Shown one piece after another: positions 59,646 to 64,000 of a stretch of DNA of 64,000 nucleotides (positions within the stretch are counted from its first letter, which is position 1; the number at the start of each line of letters is the position of its first letter). Below the pieces are notes generated by a model. That model was not told the DNA's origin. It saw only the letters and a list, made by a program, of their open reading frames with translations, and ran no database searches. The position numbers were made by a program, and so were the translations under genes. The DNA is taken from contig NZ_JABGCL010000010.1 of assembly GCF_019800005.1 (NCBI RefSeq), positions 143,728-207,727 on the forward strand. The letters are read 5' to 3'. The stretch comes from Geminicoccus harenae. GTDB taxonomy: Bacteria > Pseudomonadota > Alphaproteobacteria > Geminicoccales > Geminicoccaceae.

Positions 59646-60119
59646 TCAGGCGGGATAGCGCCGGTCGGGCGGCGGGACCCGTCCGACATTGCCCAGCTCG
59701 ATCACGTAGCCGAAGTCCTTCTCGGTATCGAGATAGTAGTGCTCGTCCTGGTCGAACCGGCCGCTCTGGATCACGGGGTAGCCCTTGGCCGTGTAATGGG
59801 CCACCGCCTTCTGGCAGTCGGCATGGTAGAGCTTCACATGGTGCAGGCCCTCGCCGTGCTTTTCCATGTGCTCGTCATAGATGGAGTAGCCGCTGACCGG
59901 CTGGATCAGCTCGATCTGCACCGGGCCCTTCCAGGTGAGCCCCAGCAATGCCTTATGGGTCGCCGGCTTGCCGCGATAGATGAAGTCGTCGACCTTGGTC
60001 GCGTCGAACTCGTAGACGTCCCAGGGCCCCTGGCCGCAGACCTCCCAGTGCCGCTGCATCGCCGCCTCCAGGTCGCGCACGAGATAGGCCACCTGGATGA
60101 TGCTGCCTTCGACGGTCAT
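59646..60119 (-). CDS. VOC family protein (glyoxalase-like)
   Basis: This 157-residue metalloenzyme-fold protein of the vicinal oxygen chelate superfamily has two betaalphabetabetabeta modules. The first begins IIQVAYLVRDLEAAMQRHWEVCGQGPW and ends VQIELIQP; the second begins LHHVKLYHADCQKAVAHY and ends DFGYVIELGN. Glutamates in IELIQP and VIELGN and the histidine in HHVKL are likely metal ligands; the first ligand position holds Gln. The pattern resembles methylmalonyl-CoA epimerase-like Glyoxalase_4 proteins. The substrate is unknown. Confidence 0.85.
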   Translation of the reverse strand: MTVEGSIIQVAYLVRDLEAAMQRHWEVCGQGPWDVYEFDATKVDDFIYRGKPATHKALLGLTWKGPVQIELIQPVSGYSIYDEHMEKHGEGLHHVKLYHADCQKAVAHYTAKGYPVIQSGRFDQDEHYYLDTEKDFGYVIELGNVGRVPPPDRRYPA

Positions 60120-60264
60120 GTTCGTTTGCCTCCCTGGCGCCGGTTCTTTTGAGCGCGGGCGCGACTGTGCGCCGGGAAGGAAGGCGGCTCAACCCGCGGT
60201 GACCGGCGCGGAACGTATCCCGCCTGCCGCGGTTACCCTCTCAGGCCAGCAAGGAGCAGGCAGC

Positions 60265-60444
60265 ATGAGCAAGACACCGCCGATCCCCGAGCAGAACCGC
60301 GACCCCGGCATGACCTCCCACACGCCGAGCCAGCCCAAGGAGCATTCGCCCAAGGCGCCGACCCGGAACAACCTCAAGGAGCAGGGCCGGCAGGGCAACA
60401 TCAACCAGAACACCCACCACCAGGGCTACCAGCAGGGGCGGTGA
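60265..60444 (+). CDS. Small disordered hydrophilic protein
   Basis: This 59-residue polypeptide is rich in Pro, Gln, Asn, Lys and Gly (EQNRDPGMTSHTPSQPKEHSPKAPTRNNLKEQGRQGNINQNTHHQGYQQ), with no hydrophobic core, so it is predicted to be disordered. The end resembles small QGNI-QNT proteins seen in many alphaproteobacteria. AAGGAG precedes the ATG. It is followed by a REP-like hairpin. Confidence 0.75.
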   Translation: MSKTPPIPEQNRDPGMTSHTPSQPKEHSPKAPTRNNLKEQGRQGNINQNTHHQGYQQGR

Positions 60445-60448
60445 GGCC

Positions 60449-61462
60449 TCATCCGTCATCCCCCGGCTCGACCGGGGGATCTACCTGCGGAAGCGTCCAC
60501 GGTTGATCCCCCGCGCAGGTGTTGTGTCCCAGATGATTGGTGAGCACGTCGAGGGGTGCCTGGTAGTTCAGGCAGCGCAGGCAGGTGCGGTTGTAGTTGT
60601 GAACGAAGCGCAGGAGGAAGGCGTCGTGCTCACCATGGCTGTCGAAGGCGTTCTTGCCGCCGTTGCGTGCGCTGGGCGGGCGGCGGCGCAGCGTCTCGGC
60701 CAGGCGGCGGTTGAAGCGCTCGACCAGGCCGTTGGTCTGCGGCCGGAACGGCCGGATGAGCCGGTGGACGATGGCGTGCCGGGTGCAGAGGCGATCGAAC
60801 GGGTGTCGGCCGGAGGGCCTGCCCTCGGGCTTGTCTTTCATGTCGACGGCGAAGCGGTCGGTGAACTCGCTGCCATTGTCGGTCAGCACGGTGTGCACCG
60901 GGTGGGGGAAGTGGGCGAGGAAGCGGTCGAGAAAGCCGGCGGCGGTGACGGCGTCGCGGCGGGGCTGCACCTCCAGGTAGACATAGCGGGTGGCCCGGTC
61001 GATGGCGACGAAGGCATAGGCCTTCTGCCGTCGAAGGGCCGGCAGGTGCTTCAAATCGACATGGATGAAGCCGATCGGGGCATCGGCGAACCGGCCGGCC
61101 GGCGGGTTCGCCGAGGCGGGGCGGCGGTTCAGGGCGTGGCGGACCAGGCAGCGATGAATGGCGCTGCGCGACAGGCTGGGCCGGACGCAGCGGCGCATGA
61201 CCAGGGTGATGTCGTAGAGCGGCAAGGCCAGGGTCCGGCGCAACGCGCAGACCAGCCCCTCCTCCAGCGGCGACAGGCCGATTGCCAGCCGCTTGGGCGT
61301 GTGGGGCCGGTCATGCACCGCCTGCCGGCTCTTCCAGCGGCGGATGGTGGTCTGGCTGACCCCCAGCTCGGCGGCCAGGACCGCCACCGGCTGGTCGCTC
61401 GCCTGGATGTAGGCGCGGGTCCTGGGCGTGGTGGTGGCACCGGCATGCAGCTTCAGGTCCAT
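60449..61462 (-). CDS. IS481-type transposase
   Basis: This DDE transposase has 337 residues from ATG 61462. Two N-terminal helix-turn-helix regions occur (QPVAVLAAELGVSQTTIRRWKSRQAV and ITLVMRRCVRPSLSRSAIHRCLVRHAL). The rve core has Asp in IHVDLKHLPAL, Asp in VLTDNGSEFTDRF and Glu in FRPQTNGLVERFNRRL (D,D35E-like). The stop lies outside the left inverted repeat: the last 18 residues come from flanking DNA, including the REP-like palindrome. This may or may not matter for activity. Confidence 0.92.
   Translation of the reverse strand: MDLKLHAGATTTPRTRAYIQASDQPVAVLAAELGVSQTTIRRWKSRQAVHDRPHTPKRLAIGLSPLEEGLVCALRRTLALPLYDITLVMRRCVRPSLSRSAIHRCLVRHALNRRPASANPPAGRFADAPIGFIHVDLKHLPALRRQKAYAFVAIDRATRYVYLEVQPRRDAVTAAGFLDRFLAHFPHPVHTVLTDNGSEFTDRFAVDMKDKPEGRPSGRHPFDRLCTRHAIVHRLIRPFRPQTNGLVERFNRRLAETLRRRPPSARNGGKNAFDSHGEHDAFLLRFVHNYNRTCLRCLNYQAPLDVLTNHLGHNTCAGDQPWTLPQVDPPVEPGDDG
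60458..60480. repeat. REP-like palindrome at the left side of the IS element
   Basis: ATCCCCCGG (60458-60466), a five-base loop, and CCGGGGGAT (60472-60480). This GTCATCCCCCGG...CCGGGGGATC motif is of the kind scattered as intergenic palindromes in alphaproteobacterial genomes. A matching CGGGGGATGAC stands on the far side of the IS (61543-61553). It may also end transcription of the small gene at 60265. Confidence 0.6.
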
Positions 61463-61550
61463 CCCAGACGCTCCCTGACCAAACGCACACCAGCTAGCAG
61501 GTCCGCCCGCTCCAACCAATCACTCGGGACACAACACCTGCGCGGGGGAT
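60506..61550 (-). mobile_element. IS481-family insertion sequence
   Basis: The element is bounded by 36-bp inverted repeats at 60506-60541 and 61515-61550 (33 of 36 identical; three adjacent mismatches). Each begins ATCCCCCGCGCAGGTGTTGT and ends TGATTGGT. The total is about 1.05 kb. No clear target duplication was found. The outer ATCCCCCG might derive from the disrupted target palindrome rather than from the IS, in which case the true ends are at GCAGGTGTTGTGTCCC. Confidence 0.85.
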
Positions 61551-61572
61551 GACAGCAAAAGGCGGGACTGGC

Positions 61573-62508
61573 TCAGAGCTTGTCCTTGCCCAGCATCATG
61601 TGACAGCCCTTCTGCCCGTCCACCGTCTGGGTGACGCGCAGGTCGCCCGCCAGCGAGCAGAGCATGTAGGCCTGGTTGCGGTTGAGCGCCGTGCGCCGGC
61701 AGATATGCTCGACCATCTGGCGTACGGCCTGGGCGGCGGCGTCGTCCAGGTCCTCGTGGAGGCCGATCGAGATCAGGTGGGTCTCGTTCTCGGCAAACGG
61801 GTAGGTGTAGCCCAGATCCTTGCGCACGGTGAGGCGGAAGGTGCCGGTGAGCGCCGTTTCCAGCGCGGTGATGCAGACCTCGCCGTCGCCCTGCACGCCA
61901 TGGCCGTCGCCGGCGCTGAACAGGGCACCCTCGTTGAACACCGGCAGGTACAGGGTCGTGCCGGGCTTGAGTTCCTTGTTGTCCATGTTGCCGCCGAACA
62001 CGCGCGGCGGCGGGGTCGGCTGGCGGCCCCAGGCCTTCGGCGGGGCCACCGCGAGCACGCCGAAGAACGGGTCGAGCGGCAGTTCCTTGCCCCAGGGCAG
62101 CTTCATCGTGCGCTGGTTGCGGTCGATGTCGGGGAAGATCGTCTCGTACTCGGTGAACTCGTCCGGCAGCGTGCCGAGCAGGGGCAGGACGGAGACGAAG
62201 CCCCAGTCATAGGGCAGCTCGTGCGACAGGATGTCGATCTGCAGCACGTCGCCGGGCTCGGCACCGCGCACATAGATCGGGCCGGTCACGAAATGCGGCC
62301 CGTTGCCCAGGGAACGCTCATGGGCAGCGAGATTCAGCTCGGAGACGCGCGAGCGGTCGGGCGGCAGGCTGTCCAGCCCGCCTGCGGGCCAGCTCGTCAG
62401 AGTCACGGTATCCCCTGAATCCACCTCCAGGACCGGCGGCAGCGTGGCGTCGAAAAAGCCGTAGACCATGTTCTCCGGCGTCGGCTCGATGACGTGATGA
62501 CGGCTCAT
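61573..62508 (-). CDS. Acetamidase/formamidase family protein
   Basis: This 311-residue cytoplasmic amidase (FmdA_AmdA family) hydrolyses short amides such as formamide or acetamide. Typical segments are VLEVDSGDTVTLTSW, HFVTGPIYVRGAEPGDVLQIDIL, RVFGGNMDNKELKPGTTLYLPVFNEGALFSAGDGHGVQGDGEV and a final AYMLCSLAGDLRVTQTVDGQKG. ATG at 62508 begins the conserved HHVIEPTPENMVYGFFDA. It follows the IS directly (22 bases from its right end), so its distal sequence may have been shaped by the insertion, but the ORF is intact. No transporter or urea gene is adjacent. Confidence 0.9.
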   Translation of the reverse strand: MSRHHVIEPTPENMVYGFFDATLPPVLEVDSGDTVTLTSWPAGGLDSLPPDRSRVSELNLAAHERSLGNGPHFVTGPIYVRGAEPGDVLQIDILSHELPYDWGFVSVLPLLGTLPDEFTEYETIFPDIDRNQRTMKLPWGKELPLDPFFGVLAVAPPKAWGRQPTPPPRVFGGNMDNKELKPGTTLYLPVFNEGALFSAGDGHGVQGDGEVCITALETALTGTFRLTVRKDLGYTYPFAENETHLISIGLHEDLDDAAAQAVRQMVEHICRRTALNRNQAYMLCSLAGDLRVTQTVDGQKGCHMMLGKDKL

Positions 62509-62669
62509 GTCGACCTGGCTACCCCCCGTGCGCTTGTCCGGGCCAGCATATGGGCGGCGCACGCGGTGGGGAACCGCCAAGTCGATGTTTTTCTTTGATT
62601 ATTCTTGAGGCATGGCGCTCGAACCCCAGGCAGGACATGATGTGCTGGCCAGCAGGAGGCGGAGGGCGG

Positions 62670-63125
62670 TTGAACACGATCTATGTCGATGCCGATGCCT
62701 GTCCGGTGAAGGACGAGATCTATCGGGTCGCGGACCGCTACCAGTGGAAGGTGGTCGTCGTGGCCAACATGTGGCTGCGCGTGCCCGAGCATCCGCGGAT
62801 CAGCCGGGTGATCGTCACCGAGGGGCTGGACAAGGCCGACGACTGGATCGCGGAGCAGGCGGGCGAGGGCGACGTGGTGGTGACCGCCGACATCCCGCTG
62901 GCGGACCGCTGCGTGAAGAAGGGGGCGCGGGTGCTGGGGCCGAACGGCAAGGCGTTCACGCCCTCCTCCATCGGCGCCGACCTCGCGTTGCGCAACCTGA
63001 TGACCACGCTGCGCGAGACCGGCGAGATCCGGAGCGGCGGGCGGCCATTCGGCAAGGAAGACCGCTCGCGCTTCCTGGTGGCGCTGGACACGGCCGTGCA
63101 GGCGATCCGCCGCACCGGCCGCTAG
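62670..63125 (+). CDS. YaiI/YqxD family protein (UPF0178/DUF188)
   Basis: This 151-residue cytoplasmic protein has the PIN-like UPF0178 pattern: TIYVDADACPVKDEIYRVADRY, VTEGLDKADDWIAEQAGEGDVVVTADIPLADRCVKKGARVLGPNGKAFT and a final GGRPFGKEDRSRFLVALD. A TTG start at 62670 follows AGGAGGCGGAGGG; homologues begin at this point. The biochemical role is unknown, though a nuclease-like fold has been suggested. Confidence 0.88.
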   Translation: MNTIYVDADACPVKDEIYRVADRYQWKVVVVANMWLRVPEHPRISRVIVTEGLDKADDWIAEQAGEGDVVVTADIPLADRCVKKGARVLGPNGKAFTPSSIGADLALRNLMTTLRETGEIRSGGRPFGKEDRSRFLVALDTAVQAIRRTGR

Positions 63126-63138
63126 CGCCCGTCCGAAG

Positions 63139-63561
63139 TCAGACCAGCGTGGTCTTGACCTCGTGGTTGCCCCGGATCGCGTGGGAGTAGGGGCAGACCA
63201 CGTGGGCGGCCTTGACCAGCTCCTCGGCCTTGGCCCGGTCCACGCCCGGCAGGCTCACCTCCATGGAGATGGCGAGCCCGAAGCCGCCACCGTCCTCGCG
63301 CGGGCCGATGCCGACGCTGGTGGTGACCTTGGCGTCGTCGCTGATCTTCACCTTCTGCTGGTTGGCGGCGAACTTCAGCGCGCCGAGATAGCAGGCGGAA
63401 TAGCCCGCGGCGAACAACTGCTCGGGATTGGTGCCGGGGCCGCCGCCGCCGCCCAGCTCCTTGGGCGTGTCGAGCTGGACGTCGACCTTGCCGTCCTCGC
63501 TGCGCGCATGGCCCTGGCGGCCACCAGTGGCGGATGCCTTGGTGGTGTAGAGAATGGGCAT
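63139..63561 (-). CDS. ohr: Organic hydroperoxide resistance protein (Ohr/OsmC family)
   Basis: This thiol peroxidase reduces organic hydroperoxides in the cytoplasm. It has 140 residues. Catalytic Cys57 (GYSACYLGAL) and resolving Cys123 (VVCPYSHAIRGN), and the arginine after RQGHAR near residue 20, match Ohr. The start PILYTTKASATGGRQG is typical. AAAGAG precedes the ATG. No OhrR regulator is adjacent in the window. It converges on the YaiI-like gene. Confidence 0.93.
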   Translation of the reverse strand: MPILYTTKASATGGRQGHARSEDGKVDVQLDTPKELGGGGGPGTNPEQLFAAGYSACYLGALKFAANQQKVKISDDAKVTTSVGIGPREDGGGFGLAISMEVSLPGVDRAKAEELVKAAHVVCPYSHAIRGNHEVKTTLV

Positions 63562-63921
63562 TGGCTCTTTCCTCCTGTGGCCGGGCTTCCCTGTCGCCCG
63601 TGGCCTCCGGGTATAGAGGCGCAGCGCCCCTTCCGGCCATCCCGTTTCTAGAATCGGTGCGTGACGGCCCGACGCGGATCCTGGCGGAGCCTGGCCATCG
63701 GTGCGGCTGACGGCGCGCATTTGCCATCGCAAGAAGAACAAAAGCAGCATCAACAACTGTTAGTTGATGGTTTCTTGCCGTTACCTAAAAGTTTAGTAAA
63801 ATTCTGCTGTACTCGTGCGCCGTCGATAACTAATGCCGGCTGGCCCCGCCGCCCCAGGCGCCTCGGGCAGGCAGCCGGATACGACCAATCGAGGGTTCAG
63901 CGGCTGCAGACTCTTGAGCCA
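63562..63921. promoter_or_regulatory. Intergenic AT-rich promoter region before the MBOAT gene
   Basis: This 360-base gap contains an AT-rich island (about 63735-63830) unlike its surroundings. A hairpin CATCAAC ... GTTGATG lies at 63748-63769. A promoter TTGCCG (63775-63780), 16 bases, TAAAAT (63797-63802) points to the MBOAT gene, with a 120-base leader. No other gene is seen. Confidence 0.5.
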
Positions 63922-64000
63922 ATGAGTATCCCGATGGTGTTCAGCTCCTACCCGTTCCTGTTCGGCTTCTTGCCGGTGGTGCTGGCCTTGTGCTGGGGCG
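63922..64000 (+). CDS. MBOAT family O-acyltransferase (start only)
   Basis: Only 26 codons are in the window, ending in the first membrane helix: SIPMVFSSYPFLFGFLPVVLALCWG. The VFSSYPFLFGFLP pattern is the usual beginning of AlgI/DltB-like membrane-bound O-acyltransferases that acetylate exopolysaccharides. An ATG at 63934 is an alternative start. The identification rests on this short segment. Confidence 0.7.
   Translation, partial: MSIPMVFSSYPFLFGFLPVVLALCWG

Overview
The window is very GC-rich and almost fully coding. Genes are tightly packed, with many ATGA or TGATG stop/start overlaps and frequent GTG or TTG starts. The gene content (several ribose-type and one maltose-type sugar ABC importer, a TRAP transporter, GntR/SorC/RpiR regulators, modABC, and the ATP-grasp/alpha-E/transglutaminase cluster) fits a free-living alphaproteobacterium of the Rhodospirillales/Rhizobiales type. 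I cannot name the genus. No rRNA, tRNA, CRISPR array or prophage was seen.

Layout. 1-5309: a ribose-type sugar importer (cut by the left edge) facing a GntR regulator and an L-rhamnose mutarotase-family gene. 5319-10480: a glutathione transferase, a DctPQM TRAP importer, an acetoacetate decarboxylase-family enzyme and a secreted SGNH hydrolase. 10570-16520: a methyltransferase, a TIGR04076-like protein, two related aldo/keto reductases (the second fused to a RidA-like domain), an orphan branched-chain-type binding protein and a NudK-like Nudix hydrolase. 16481-23878: a four-gene minus-strand unit of two transglutaminase-like proteins, a circularly permuted ATP-grasp/alpha-E fusion and an acetyltransferase. 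This is a predicted peptide or amide ligase system of unknown product.

24175-29988: small membrane or envelope proteins, a mannitol-dehydrogenase-family oxidoreductase, a GreA/B-like factor, and an APH-type kinase next to a class III aminotransferase. The last pair resembles the kinase plus phospho-lyase pairs that degrade phosphorylated amino alcohols. 30219-32949: an animal-type heme peroxidase and a zinc alcohol dehydrogenase. 32957-39807: a maltose-type ABC importer facing creatininase-like, MocA-like and GntR genes.

39824-51469: a second sugar or polyol region. Minus-strand deoC, binding protein, rbsA-like, rbsC-like, Zn-dehydrogenase, FGGY kinase and SorC-regulator genes face an RpiR regulator, an unusual double-Rossmann dehydrogenase and a beta-hydroxyacid dehydrogenase. 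A GGAA-N6-TTCC palindrome lies at the RpiR promoter. 51500-55392: an HtrA protease preceded by two 26-bp repeats, then modABC. 55466-64000: mixed single genes, including an MliC-type lipoprotein, an HPF/cold-shock fusion, a FAD hydroxylase, a VOC protein, an IS481-type element next to a REP-like palindrome, an acetamidase, YaiI-like and Ohr proteins, and the start of an MBOAT gene behind an AT-rich promoter region.

The main theme is uptake and oxidation of sugars, polyols and sugar acids. At least four importers sit beside matching dehydrogenases, kinases and regulators. The least understood parts are the transglutaminase/ATP-grasp unit, the aldo/keto reductase-RidA fusion, and the RpiR operon.
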